The translations under genes and the position numbers were made by a program. DNA of 60,142 bases, taken from positions 1-60,142 of the forward strand of contig ONMI01000066.1 in NCBI GenBank assembly GCA_900318915.1, in the 5' to 3' direction. This document shows, piece by piece, positions 39,801-47,962 of the stretch. The notes under the pieces were generated by a model. The model was not told the origin of the DNA and did no database searches. It saw only the letters and a list, made by a program, of their open reading frames with translations. Every line of letters starts with the position of its first letter. Position 1 is the first letter of the stretch. This stretch comes from an uncultured Prevotellaceae bacterium (GTDB lineage: Bacteria; Bacteroidota; Bacteroidia; Bacteroidales; Bacteroidaceae).

Positions 39801-40739
39801 GTCGATTTCAGGAATCACAATGCGCGAGTTTTTGGTGCCGCTGGTGAGCATGTTGGCCTTGTCCATCCACTCCTTGTGCGTCATGGCCACGGGGAAGGGA
39901 CAGAAGAGCGCGATATCGTTTTGGTGCACCCACTGCAGGAGCGAGTCGTTGCCCAATCGTCCCATCGGCATATAGACCACGGCGTCGGGTTTCAGCGCCC
40001 GCAGCATGGCCGCCCGCTTCTTTCCCACGGCAGCAAACGGAAAGACGTTGAATCCACGCTCTGTGAGCAGGGAGATGAGCGTGTCGACATGCTCTCGGTT
40101 GCCCTCTGTGGGGAAGGTGATGCCCGAGATGAGGGCGATGTTCTGCCCTCCCTCATGATAGAGACGGTTCTTGCGGAGATAGTCTGTAAGTTGCTGCGGG
40201 GTGTCGAAATAGTGTCCGTAGGCCCGATGGTAGAAGATGTTGTTGAGTTTGTCGACCGGTTGTTCATAGTCCTGGTCGCCCCATTTGTAGGGGGTGGCTA
40301 TATGGCGCAGGCATCTCAGTCCGTTGCGGAAGTTCTGCCGGCTGTCGTTTTCAAAGAATTCCTGCAGCAGGGCCCTGTCGGCGGGCTCGATATTATGATT
40401 TTCCGTGAAGCTGCTGCTCTTCACCTGTTTGGTGAACACCACGAGTCCCTTTCGAGCCCGCTCCCTCAGTTCGGCGAGCTGGCTGTCGGTGAGCGAGAGC
40501 CGGCGTCCGTAGAGCACCACGGCATCGTAATCGGCGAGGTCTTCCATCTGTTCTGCCTCCACACACTTCACCTTGATGTGCCGACTGTCGTTGCTGGTCA
40601 CGATATCGGCCTGCTGGGTTCTGAGTGCGTTGACCACGAGTATACGCGTGGGTGCCATGTAGTGGCGGTAAGAGAAAAAAGCCCCGACGGCCATCAAGGC
40701 GATGGCAGCCAGGGCCGCTGTCAGTTTTGTTTTACGCAT
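36894..40739 (-). CDS. Membrane-anchored CobN-like (HmuS-like) chelatase subunit
   Basis: A 1281-residue relative of CobN/BchH, the large porphyrinoid-binding subunit of class I chelatases. Unlike cytosolic CobN it starts with a signal or anchor (TAALAAIALMAVGAFFSYRHY) and ends with a transmembrane helix (STWIVVGVVLMALVLLAVVVA) plus RLRKRQ, so most of it should face the periplasm. CobN-type landmarks include FGTHGNLEFTPGRDAGM, SYTLWAGEFIATQGATVAQALWMLG and RINVVVQVSGQLRDIADSRLKLI. No CobS/CobT ATPase genes are nearby. In Porphyromonas hmu operons the related HmuS works on haem. Here the cobalamin riboswitch suggests a corrinoid or cobalt step. Confidence 0.85.
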   Translation of the reverse strand: MRKTKLTAALAAIALMAVGAFFSYRHYMAPTRILVVNALRTQQADIVTSNDSRHIKVKCVEAEQMEDLADYDAVVLYGRRLSLTDSQLAELRERARKGLVVFTKQVKSSSFTENHNIEPADRALLQEFFENDSRQNFRNGLRCLRHIATPYKWGDQDYEQPVDKLNNIFYHRAYGHYFDTPQQLTDYLRKNRLYHEGGQNIALISGITFPTEGNREHVDTLISLLTERGFNVFPFAAVGKKRAAMLRALKPDAVVYMPMGRLGNDSLLQWVHQNDIALFCPFPVAMTHKEWMDKANMLTSGTKNSRIVIPEIDGATAPFCIATQNPDKNGYYRFTAEVDRCLMLVDHIERTLALRTKSNRDKRVAIGYFKRPGKDALLASGMEVIPSLYNFLKRLQQEGYNVNGLPASLAEFARQVKTEGIVLGSYAKGAQQEYMRKGHPQWIKTAQYEQWAHEVLPKEQYNSVVSHYGKAPGSLLTRGDSIAVACLRYGNVLLFPQPRPALGDDDFKLVHGVDVPPPHSYLAPYLYVQKGFKADALIHFGTHGNLEFTPGRDAGMRADDWSSQLIGPLPHFYFYTTGNVGEAIIAKRRSRAVLLTYLTPPYAESGMRQKYEALLAKVHRAVDGGCADKQLLLGIKSEVVRQGLHRDLQLDSTLSRPYSAEEMQRIDAHLEELANERMQGAYYTMGVPYSEQDLYQTVMAMEAEPLAFELARADCEKGRITARQQQDYAFVAHHYLPKARQQVKAGMAANDNRRLLVQSTQNEFDAMVRALGGGNVPPAPGGDPVLNPNVLPTGRNMFSINPDNTPDPQAWEDGKRLAENTLSRYRSQHHEWPRKVSYTLWAGEFIATQGATVAQALWMLGAEPVRDSEGRIATLRLIPARQLGRPRINVVVQVSGQLRDIADSRLKLITKAVKMASEDVSDSNFVHQGTVEQEKQLVENGMPPKRAREMATMRVFGPVNGGYSTGMMNYIERSGSWTDRKQLVEGYLNNMGAAYGDDENWGVAEEGLFAAALQQTDLVVQPRQSNTWGPVSLDHVYEFTGGLSLAVKTLTGKEPDALMADYRNRANRRMQDLNEAIAVEVRTTVLNPAFVKERMKGDEGTAQMFGEVFRNIFGWNATRPTALDPQLYNDLYRMYVADENQLGVRNFFQEKNPAAYQAMTAVLLESARKGFWKPSADQLKQTAGLHAQITAESGAACTDFVCNNAQLQQFVAGNLPQAEAKAYNRSLQQVKSAGSGQKSMVLDEEGAPAASTGHSTWIVVGVVLMALVLLAVVVARLRKRQ

Positions 40740-40756
40740 GTTGCCGTGCGTTAGGG

Positions 40757-41692
40757 TTAGTCTTTCTGTTTGGAATAAATGTTTTTCTTCTCCATGACCG
40801 AGCGCTGGCGGTGGGTGGTGAGGAAGCGCACATGGTCGATATAGATATCCTGTATCTCAGGCACCTCGCCCAGGCCCTCGATGTGCAGGTCTACTGTAAG
40901 GCCCTGCTCCTCGAGCTGCTCTTTCCACTCTTTGGAGATATCGTTGGCGGCATGGTCGCCGGCCACGAACATAAAGGGCACGAGCGTCACCTTTTTGGCC
41001 TTGGCCGCCTTGAGCTGGCGCAGCGCCGTCTCGAAGGTAGGATATCCCTCGATGGTGCCCACGTGGTAGTTGGCATGTCCCGCATCGCGGAGCATATAGT
41101 CTATCTCGCTGTAGAGCGCGGTGGCCGGTGTACCGGTGCCATGGCCCACGAAGAGCACATGCTCGCGTTTCTTTTCGGCGGTCGGATGTCTGTTCACGAG
41201 GATATCGGCCACTCTGAGGGCATCGTCGACGCTGTAGAGCAGCGGCTGTCCCACGCGCACCTCCTTGAAGAACGACTCCATGCGCTCCACATCCCGCCGG
41301 AGCGACTCCATCTCGGTGCCGTCTATCACATTGGTGCTCTGCACGATGAGGTGGGTGTAGCCGTCGGCCCTGAGCTGCATCATCGCCTCTATGGGTGTGT
41401 CCTTGCGGATGCCTTTTTTGGCCAGGCGGCGCAGGATGATACGCGAGGTGTAGCACTCGCGCACTTCGAGGTTGGGAAAGGCCTTGCGTGCCTTCTCGTT
41501 GATGGCGTCGATGGTGCGGCTGCGCGTCTCGTCGAATGTGGTGCCGAAGTGCACCATGAGCAGCGCCGCCTTGTCGCCCTCGCCCATGGTCTGCTCCAGC
41601 GGGCTGTCGATGAAAGAAGCGAGTTCCTGTGCGCGGGAATCCACGCACAGGAACGTCAACAGCATCACGAATAATTGCGATATCCGTCTCAT
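40757..41692 (-). CDS. cbiK: Exported CbiK-type cobalt chelatase
   Basis: A 311-residue class II chelatase of the CbiK family, which inserts cobalt into sirohydrochlorin. It carries a signal peptide (LFVMLLTFLCVDSRAQ), so the protein is probably periplasmic, like the periplasmic CbiK of Desulfovibrio. The two metal-handling histidines are in place: His184 in FVGHGTGTPA and His247 in FMFVAGDHAANDI. The N-terminal LLMVHFGTTFDETR motif is also typical. It lies between the DUF4374 gene (six bases upstream) and the CobN-like gene (17 bases downstream), so two chelatase-type proteins are coexpressed outside the cytosol. Confidence 0.9.
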   Translation of the reverse strand: MRRISQLFVMLLTFLCVDSRAQELASFIDSPLEQTMGEGDKAALLMVHFGTTFDETRSRTIDAINEKARKAFPNLEVRECYTSRIILRRLAKKGIRKDTPIEAMMQLRADGYTHLIVQSTNVIDGTEMESLRRDVERMESFFKEVRVGQPLLYSVDDALRVADILVNRHPTAEKKREHVLFVGHGTGTPATALYSEIDYMLRDAGHANYHVGTIEGYPTFETALRQLKAAKAKKVTLVPFMFVAGDHAANDISKEWKEQLEEQGLTVDLHIEGLGEVPEIQDIYIDHVRFLTTHRQRSVMEKKNIYSKQKD

Positions 41693-41698
41693 GCCGGT

Positions 41699-43027
41699 TT
41701 ATTTTTTGTCTTCTTCCAGCACGCGGATTTGCTCGAAGTAGTAGCCCTCGGCTATCTCCACGCCCTTGGCCACGGTGCCCGTAGCCACATCATAGATGTA
41801 GACACAAGGATTGGCTGAATTCGTATTCACACCGAAGTAGACCTTGTTCTCCTTCTTCACGAAGGCGGAGCGCTGCGAGAAGCGGCCGCTGCTGAAGGGA
41901 ATGGCGGAGCCGTTGAAGGCCATGCGTGTGCGGGTATTGGCCTTGAGGTCAACCACGGAGTAGTAGTGGCTGTAGCTGTCGATGCTGGTAGCAGCCTTGG
42001 TGCCTCCCTTGCCGTCGTCCTCGGTCACGGAGTCGTCGCGCGAATAGGTGAACACCTTGCCGTTGCCCAGGTACTGCACAGTGAGCAGTTTGCCGTCGGA
42101 ATTGGGGAATCCGTTGTAGCCGGCGTCGAAGTTGTACTTACCTTTGCTGATGCGGAGCAGGCAGCCCATCTCACCGGCTTCGGTGTCGTTGAAGGCAGCC
42201 AGGTAGAGGTTGTCGTCCTCATCGAAGAAGACAGTGTTCTGCAGCAGTTCGCCATAGGCGGAGCCAGCCATTTCGGTAGCCTCGCTGTTGACCACATTCT
42301 GAATGACGTTCATAGAAGCGGCATCGATGGCCACCACATGGAAGTGAGGCTCATTGGTAGCCGTTCTACCCTTTCCTTTCTTGTTGTAATAGAAGTAGAA
42401 GAGCGTGTTGTCGCTCTCGCGGAATGCCAGGATGCCGCTGGTGGTGAGCGTCTCCCATCCTTCCTCTACACTGATATTGAGTTTGCCTTCGGCTATGATG
42501 GCCATGGTGTTGGCATTGAGTTTGGTCCACTGCACGCCGGTCTTGTCGCCCGTGGCAGCCATGATGACGAGGGTGCTGTCGTTGATCCAACTGTGGGTAT
42601 ACTGGCGGGTGATGTAGGTATTGCCCACGAACTTCTGCTCCTGTACCACCTTCACTTGGTTGTCGACGAACTGGAACTTGGTGAATCTGTCGGCAGACAC
42701 GGGCACCTGGTAATAGTATTTACCCTTCACGATGGCCTCCATGCTGTAGTCGGCATTGATTTCGGCGCCTTTGTTGCGGAAGTCGATCATCGGTCCGCCG
42801 TCGAGTGCTGCCACCGACTGCATGATGGTGGTGACGTCGCGTCCCATACCGCCCTGCCTGCCCACTGTCACGGTGAGGTCGAAGTGATAGGGCGTCTCCT
42901 CCTCTACGGGCACTTCAGGGCCGGGGTCGGGGTTCACGGGGTCGTCGTCATCGTCTTTACAGGCGGTGAAGGAAGTGGCCATGACAAGGGCCACCATCAT
43001 CATCCAGAAGAAATTGAGTTTTTTCAT
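41699..43027 (-). CDS. DUF4374 lipoprotein
   Basis: A 442-residue lipoprotein (signal ending ATSFTAC, followed by the acidic KDDDDDPVNPD that favours surface exposure). The rest looks like a beta-propeller, with repeats such as GILAFRESDNTLFYFYY and NKVYFGVNTNSANPCVYIYD, and fits DUF4374. Members of this family are commonly encoded beside TonB-dependent receptors for metal complexes in Bacteroidetes. It is 58 bases after the receptor gene and probably assists ligand capture at the surface, perhaps of a corrinoid. The ligand is inferred from the riboswitch. Confidence 0.82.
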   Translation of the reverse strand: MKKLNFFWMMMVALVMATSFTACKDDDDDPVNPDPGPEVPVEEETPYHFDLTVTVGRQGGMGRDVTTIMQSVAALDGGPMIDFRNKGAEINADYSMEAIVKGKYYYQVPVSADRFTKFQFVDNQVKVVQEQKFVGNTYITRQYTHSWINDSTLVIMAATGDKTGVQWTKLNANTMAIIAEGKLNISVEEGWETLTTSGILAFRESDNTLFYFYYNKKGKGRTATNEPHFHVVAIDAASMNVIQNVVNSEATEMAGSAYGELLQNTVFFDEDDNLYLAAFNDTEAGEMGCLLRISKGKYNFDAGYNGFPNSDGKLLTVQYLGNGKVFTYSRDDSVTEDDGKGGTKAATSIDSYSHYYSVVDLKANTRTRMAFNGSAIPFSSGRFSQRSAFVKKENKVYFGVNTNSANPCVYIYDVATGTVAKGVEIAEGYYFEQIRVLEEDKK

Positions 43028-43085
43028 TTTTTGTTTTTGTTTTGTGTTATGATAAATTTTATGTTAGTTGCCGGGGTAATGCTGC

Positions 43086-45236
43086 TCAGTTGATAAGCAC
43101 CCTCATTTTGAGGAAGAAGGCCCGTCCGGGTTTCTGCAGTTTGTAGTTGTCGTAGATGGTCTTGTCGAGCAGGTTGGAGCACTCGAGCGAGATGTTGTAT
43201 CGGTCGTTGTGCCAGGAGTAGGCCGCCGAGGCGTCCACCACATTTTTCTCGGGTATGCGCGCCTTGGTTTCGAGGGCGCCGTATCCCTCCCATGAGAGGA
43301 AGAACCAGTGCACCCACTGATAGCCGGCTCCGAGCACCAGGCGGTCGGTCGGCGAGAAGAGGCCGCGCAGGGTGTAGTGGGCATCGATGCCGCCGAAGAA
43401 CCAGGGCCGGTTGGGCACATGGTTGTTGTAGGTGACCGACTGCTTTCCGTCGGACTTGTATTTCTGTCGGTCGCGAGCGTCCTGCCAACTAAGGTTGGCC
43501 ACCACGCTCAGTTTCTGCATCCAGTTGTATCGCAGTTCTGTCTCAGCGCCCTTGATGTGCACGGCAGGCACATTGACATACTGCATCATGCCCTCTTTCT
43601 CCGACACATTGGCCTGGATGTAGTTGTCCACCTGGCGCAGGAATCCGTTCACCTCGTAGGAGAGTGTGTGGTCGCCGCTTCGGAGCGTGCCGAAGAGCCC
43701 CAGGTTGGCATTGTGGCTCTCCTCCGGTTTCAGTGTCACATTGGCATAGATGGTGGTGCCGTTGCCGAGCAGTTCTCTTGCCAGCGGCAGACGGACGCTG
43801 TTCTCATACGACGCTTTCACGGCAAGCGGCTCAATGATTTGGAATTTGGAGCCCACGCCATAGCCCAGGTGGTTGCTGGTGTTGGAGCCCTGCATGTCTT
43901 TTGAGCCTGTGACCGACTGTATATCGGTCTGTTCCACGGTGAGATGGTTCAGATAGTCCTTTACAAAGAGCGTGTTGCTCATCCGTCCGCCGAGGAGCGT
44001 CTGGTTGTACGACAGCCCGAAGATATGCTTGGCAAGCACATCGTTTGAAGGTGTGAAGTCGCGGTCCACGTCGTCGTAGCGGTCGTTGCCGGTCCGGTTG
44101 AGCGAATAGGTCAGGTTGAGCAGATGTCCCTCGGCCAACAGGTAGCCGAAGTCGGCCCTTGCTATGGTGAGCGGCCTCTTGTAATGGCGCATGGAAGCTC
44201 CCCGGGAGGTGATTTCATTGCGGGAGCTGACGATATAGTCGCCGTTCCAGTCATATTGTCTATAGGCCGTGTCGACGGTGAGCGAATGGTCCCAGGTGTG
44301 TGAGAGCGAGAGGTTGGCACTGAGATTACGTGTCAGGAACTGGTGTTTCTGATACTGCGCCGACACACTCCAAGCATCCGACTCCCTGCCGGCCATACCC
44401 ACCACTTTGCTCTGCAGACTTCCCGTCTGCACATCCTTGTCCATTCTGGCATAAGAGGCGGCCACGAAGAAGGCATCGGCCCATGGTTTGTCGGTCACCC
44501 CGGCCTCCACCTGCGCCAGCAGCGAGAAGTAGTCGTCATGAAATCGTCGGCGGTTGGCGTTCACGAACTTGCGGTTCTCCTCGTCCCATACCTCCACGCC
44601 TTTCATCATATAGTCGTTTTTGGAGTAGTTCACGCCCAGTGTGGGTCGCACCACGATGCCATTGCCGAGCACATACTGCCCGTTGAGGTCGGCCTTGTGG
44701 GTATGGAAGGAACCTATTCCATACGACACATCGAGATAGTTGGCGTGTTTGCGGTTTGTCACGATGTTGACGGCACCGCCCAGCGCATCGGAGCTGAGCC
44801 AGGTAGGCACCACCCCTTTATAGATTTCCACATGGTCGATGAGGCTCACGGGCAGGTTGGCCAGCGACACGCTGCTGCCCTTTGTGTCGAGGGGCACACC
44901 GTCGAGGAAGTATCGCACGGAGTTGCCCGCCATGCCGTTAATGGAGAGGTCGAAGTCGGAGCCCACGCCCCCCTCCTCGCGCACTTTCACGCCCGCGGTG
45001 CGGTCTATGACGGTATTGAGGTTATTGATGGAGTTGACAAAACTGCGTATGTCGACAGCATTGACGGAGAGCGCCCCCTCGCGCAGCTTTTGTGTCTTCG
45101 ACTTTCCTATCACCGTCACCTTATCGAGCGTCACGGTATCGCGCAGGTTACGATGCCCCTGCGCCACCGCATCGGATGCGGTGCCGAGGGCTGTTGCCAG
45201 CATTAAAAGGGCAAGAATCTTGCTTTTCATCATCAT
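43086..45236 (-). CDS. TonB-dependent receptor, BtuB/HmuR-like
   Basis: A 716-residue outer-membrane receptor. The start is placed at a run of three ATG codons (45236) that begins a signal peptide ending ASDAVAQ and has AAGGGGG about 11 bases upstream; the frame is open to 45293, so a longer start cannot be excluded. It has a TonB-box-like stretch (DTVTLDKVTVIGKS), a plug (IDRTAGVKVREEGGVGSDFDLSINGMAG, LDGVPLDTKGSSV) and a barrel ending FFLKMRVLIN. It is the first gene under the cobalamin riboswitch and so the likely importer of a corrinoid. Confidence 0.9.
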   Translation of the reverse strand: MMMKSKILALLMLATALGTASDAVAQGHRNLRDTVTLDKVTVIGKSKTQKLREGALSVNAVDIRSFVNSINNLNTVIDRTAGVKVREEGGVGSDFDLSINGMAGNSVRYFLDGVPLDTKGSSVSLANLPVSLIDHVEIYKGVVPTWLSSDALGGAVNIVTNRKHANYLDVSYGIGSFHTHKADLNGQYVLGNGIVVRPTLGVNYSKNDYMMKGVEVWDEENRKFVNANRRRFHDDYFSLLAQVEAGVTDKPWADAFFVAASYARMDKDVQTGSLQSKVVGMAGRESDAWSVSAQYQKHQFLTRNLSANLSLSHTWDHSLTVDTAYRQYDWNGDYIVSSRNEITSRGASMRHYKRPLTIARADFGYLLAEGHLLNLTYSLNRTGNDRYDDVDRDFTPSNDVLAKHIFGLSYNQTLLGGRMSNTLFVKDYLNHLTVEQTDIQSVTGSKDMQGSNTSNHLGYGVGSKFQIIEPLAVKASYENSVRLPLARELLGNGTTIYANVTLKPEESHNANLGLFGTLRSGDHTLSYEVNGFLRQVDNYIQANVSEKEGMMQYVNVPAVHIKGAETELRYNWMQKLSVVANLSWQDARDRQKYKSDGKQSVTYNNHVPNRPWFFGGIDAHYTLRGLFSPTDRLVLGAGYQWVHWFFLSWEGYGALETKARIPEKNVVDASAAYSWHNDRYNISLECSNLLDKTIYDNYKLQKPGRAFFLKMRVLIN

Positions 45237-45334
45237 CACAGCCAATGCCCCCTTATAGGCGGTCAATGGTTTTACTATCATCGGAATTGCCATATATGCA
45301 CATCCTGTCTTGTTCCCGAAACAGGTAGGGCAAA

Positions 45335-45505
45335 AGACACAGCCGGGGCAGGTTTCCTGACTTGTTCCGAGAAACCGGCCTTCCCATCCACAAAGACAGT
45401 GGCCTTTTTGGCTTCACATAAAGGAACTTACAGTAGCGGGCACTGTTCAGGACTTTCACCTGATTCCCTTTTACACCTTTTATTAAGGTGTCACCCCAAA
45501 ACTGA
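45335..45505 (-). promoter_or_regulatory. Cobalamin riboswitch
   Basis: Read on the minus strand, the leader contains the B12 aptamer core: GGGAATCAGGTGAAAGTCC, then AGTGCCCGCTACTGTAAG (45427-45460 region), and further on the B12 box AGTCAGGAAACCTGCC (about 45348-45363). Adenosylcobalamin or a related corrinoid bound here should reduce expression of the downstream receptor/chelatase operon. The region between the aptamer and the first ATG can form a CCTGT/ACAGG hairpin as a possible expression platform. Confidence 0.95.
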
Positions 45506-45527
45506 ATACGATTCTTCGAATCGGGTG

Positions 45528-45535
45528 CAAAGGTA
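45528..45535 (-). promoter_or_regulatory. -7 box of the riboswitch operon
   Basis: On the minus strand TACCTTTG matches TAnnTTTG exactly and lies about 25 bases before the aptamer. No clean -33 TTTG is visible in the A/T-rich sequence upstream. Confidence 0.65.
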
Positions 45536-45540
45536 ATATA

Positions 45541-46011
45541 AATTTTGAAGAAAAAAGAAATCGGACAGAAAAAACAAGAATTTGCTTTGTCCTCCTTCAA
45601 TTTCTGCATTTCATGCCACCTTTACCCCCATGGCCATTTCCCAGCCGAAAGCTCCGCATAAGAAAATGGATAAAATTTCTTGCTGACATTTTGGGAAGAA
45701 GGAGAGCGACAGTGTTTCTTATTTATTTCATGATAATTCATTATTTTACACGCCTAAGTGATAAGCCTCTGTTTATTAAGGTGTTGCAAAATGACATATA
45801 ATTTCATGGAAGAATAATAATTTGCAAATAAAACTTATGTATTTTCAACAAATTCTAAATATTTATTAACCCTACATATCATTATTGAAAAATAGTCCAA
45901 ACAATATAATTAAGACCTTTATACCACATTGATTCTCAATCAGTTATACTATATTTACAAAATCGTGTAAAATTGTGAAATAAAAAATTAGGAAACAGAA
46001 AACTTATTTGA
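45541..46011. other. AT-rich intergenic region without a supported gene
   Basis: About 470 bases of A/T-rich sequence separate the riboswitch operon from the DUF3244 gene. A 62-codon frame at 45613-45801 has no signal peptide, no family resemblance and poor codon use, and is not called. No tRNA-like fold or repeat was seen. Confidence 0.6.
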
Positions 46012-46019
46012 TACCTTTG
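46012..46019 (+). promoter_or_regulatory. -7 box upstream of the DUF3244 gene
   Basis: TACCTTTG is an exact TAnnTTTG match 90 bases before the start codon. The -33 region is not clear. Confidence 0.5.
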
Positions 46020-46108
46020 CTATCACAAACATCTTTTCAGGAAGCGAAACTGATTGGCTTTATAAATGAGAATGTTCTTCTAAGATTAAAATCAAAATAA
46101 TCAAATAA

Positions 46109-46462
46109 ATGAAAAATATAATAATTATCAACATCTTCGTCTTGCTGGGCTTCGGATGTGTAAATGCCTTATCGGCGACTAAAAGTGTCTTTCCCATCAC
46201 ATTCGTTGTACATTGGGATAATCCTTCTCAACTCCAGAATCCCCCCGCACACCTTCCTGCCTACAGCCCCAACGTTACACTTGAAGACCATACCCTCCAC
46301 TTCTACTACGACCACCCCGACTGCACCGTACAGCTGCTCGAAGGCGACGACGTGGTGTTCGAGGTGCCCTTCTTCCCCTACCCAGCCGCGCTCTCGGGAC
46401 AGTATGAACTGAGAATCGTGGAGGTGGGATATTATTTCTCGGCTGTCATTGAACTGGAATAG
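46109..46462 (+). CDS. Small exported DUF3244-like protein
   Basis: A 117-residue protein with a signal peptide (MKNIIIINIFVLLGFGCVNALSA) and a compact beta-rich body (NVTLEDHTLHFYYDHPDCTVQLLEGDDVVFEVPFF, ending in YYFSAVIELE). The layout fits DUF3244, a family of small secreted Bacteroidales proteins without an assigned function. It stands alone with its own promoter. The signal-peptide half is AT-rich and the body GC-rich, a common pattern for such genes here. Confidence 0.75.
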   Translation: MKNIIIINIFVLLGFGCVNALSATKSVFPITFVVHWDNPSQLQNPPAHLPAYSPNVTLEDHTLHFYYDHPDCTVQLLEGDDVVFEVPFFPYPAALSGQYELRIVEVGYYFSAVIELE

Positions 46463-46513
46463 GGGAATTTTCTTTATCTGATTTTCATTATTTTTAAAAA
46501 ACATCAAATAAAA

Positions 46514-46545
46514 TTTGCGAATCACATTTATTAAAAATATCTTTG
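46514..46545 (+). promoter_or_regulatory. Promoter of the frameshifted secreted repeat protein gene
   Basis: TTTG (46514-46517), a 20-base spacer and TATCTTTG (46538-46545) make a perfect -33/-7 pair. The leader to the ATG at 46671 is about 120 bases. Confidence 0.75.
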
Positions 46546-46670
46546 CCATGATATGACTCTCCGGGAGGTTTACCACGATTTTCAAAAACTCCGGCATCCT
46601 CTCTTCTCAACCTTACTACATTTAAAAAAGACAAAACCAACCAAACGACCATATAAACCATTCTTCAATA

Positions 46671-47923
46671 ATGAGCACCTTGACAAAATTGATATTTAGC
46701 TTGCTCCTCATTTCCATAACTGCTGAAAAAGCTGTCGCCTCAGAGACACTGCTGCAGGAAGGGAAGGTGTGGAACTATGTGCTGCAATAGACGGGAGGCC
46801 CTGTTACAGAGTCTGCACCACCGACTGTTATGAAAGTGGTGCGGAGCAGTCAGTGCGTTACATGTACGAGGAGGATGGGAGGGTGTACCAAATGGCCAGC
46901 CATAGCGCCATCATCCTTTACGACTTCTCGCTGGACGAAACCACCGGCCTCACGGATGATATACTTCACTCAGGCTGGTGTCCGGAAGACTGCCAGGTGA
47001 GTAAGACCGACACCGTTTTCGTGAAGGGGCATTACCGCAAGCGCATCCTCAACCAGCCTTTCGGGAACCCCGTCAGTGACGGAAAACGCTATGAGTTTGT
47101 CTCCTGCTACATGGACGGCGCGTGCCTTTTTGAGAAAGACGACTTCAATGCCCCTGGAGTGACAGATGGCATTCAAAATTCCTACTTACCAATGTTGCAA
47201 GATGGGAAAAAATGGGTGACAACTATTGGCACATATTCATATACGCATTATATAGAAGGAGACACTTTAATTGGCGGGAATACATGGAAGAAGGTCTATG
47301 CCAATAATTATGACCAGCCTGTTTTTTCATATTATGGGGCCATACGTCAAGAAGGAGAGATGGTTTACGGCATTGCCGCAGAACAGGACGAGCCACTTCT
47401 CCTATATGATTTCGGGCTGAATGTTGGGGATATACTGTATTGGGTTGAGAAACAATTACCGGGAGGGAAACCGAAAATCTATTACATTAGCAAAAGTGCA
47501 GTTCTCGGTGTAGGCCATAAAATTACTGTGGAAGATATCGATACCATTCAGGTTAATGGACAAGAGCTTCGCCGGATCACACTCAAATCAATGTATATAA
47601 TCAAGGCTCCACCGACATCCTCCGGCTCAGCCACTGCATTCAATCCATACTATGTCTGGGTGGAAGGCATTGGTTGCGAAGGAGGCCTTTTTGTGTCAGG
47701 CAGAAAGATAATGGATGACTGTGAGCTATACTGCATGATGAACGACTCTGTAATCTTCGAATATGAAGATTTTCATCTGCCGGGAGTGACGGATGGCATT
47801 CAAAAATATGAACAGGCTGTTAGTCAAGGAGGTGAAATCTTCGACCTTCAGGGCCGAAGACTGCAGGCCGCACCCGCCAAAGGGCTCTACATCCGCGATG
47901 GAAAGAAATATCTCGTGAGGTAA
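46671..47923 (+). pseudogene. Secreted two-repeat protein gene broken by a frameshift
   Basis: An ATG at 46671 begins a signal peptide (LIFSLLLISITAEKAVA) and a short mature start (ETLLQEGKVWNYVLQ), then hits TAG at 46788. The rest continues at once in another frame from 46769 (384 residues if a GTG is used), which has no signal peptide of its own. The total length is one base short of a whole number of codons, so a single-base deletion is the simplest explanation. The body contains two related modules, each ending in a DF..PGVTDGIQ motif (around 47139-47175 and 47765-47805). The C terminus (IFDLQGRRL, KGLYIRDGKKYLVR) resembles type A type IX secretion tails. A sequencing error is possible. 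Confidence 0.7.
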
Positions 47924-47962
47924 GGCCTTACAACATCCTCACGACATTCCTGATACGGCCAG

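Noticed and set aside
38883-40754. Plus-strand frame of 623 codons opposite the CobN-like gene
   Set aside because: Composition artefact; CobN landmarks are all on the minus strand.
45505-45530. tRNA-like TTCGAATC segment near the riboswitch
   Set aside because: No cloverleaf partners or acceptor stem; the bases lie in the short leader between the -7 box and the aptamer.
45613-45801. Possible small protein of 62 residues upstream of the DUF3244 gene
   Set aside because: No signal peptide, domain, ribosome site or promoter at the right distance, and poor codon use.
46760-46800. Programmed ribosomal frameshift in the secreted repeat protein gene
   Set aside because: No slippery heptamer or downstream structure is evident; a one-base deletion or sequencing error is simpler.
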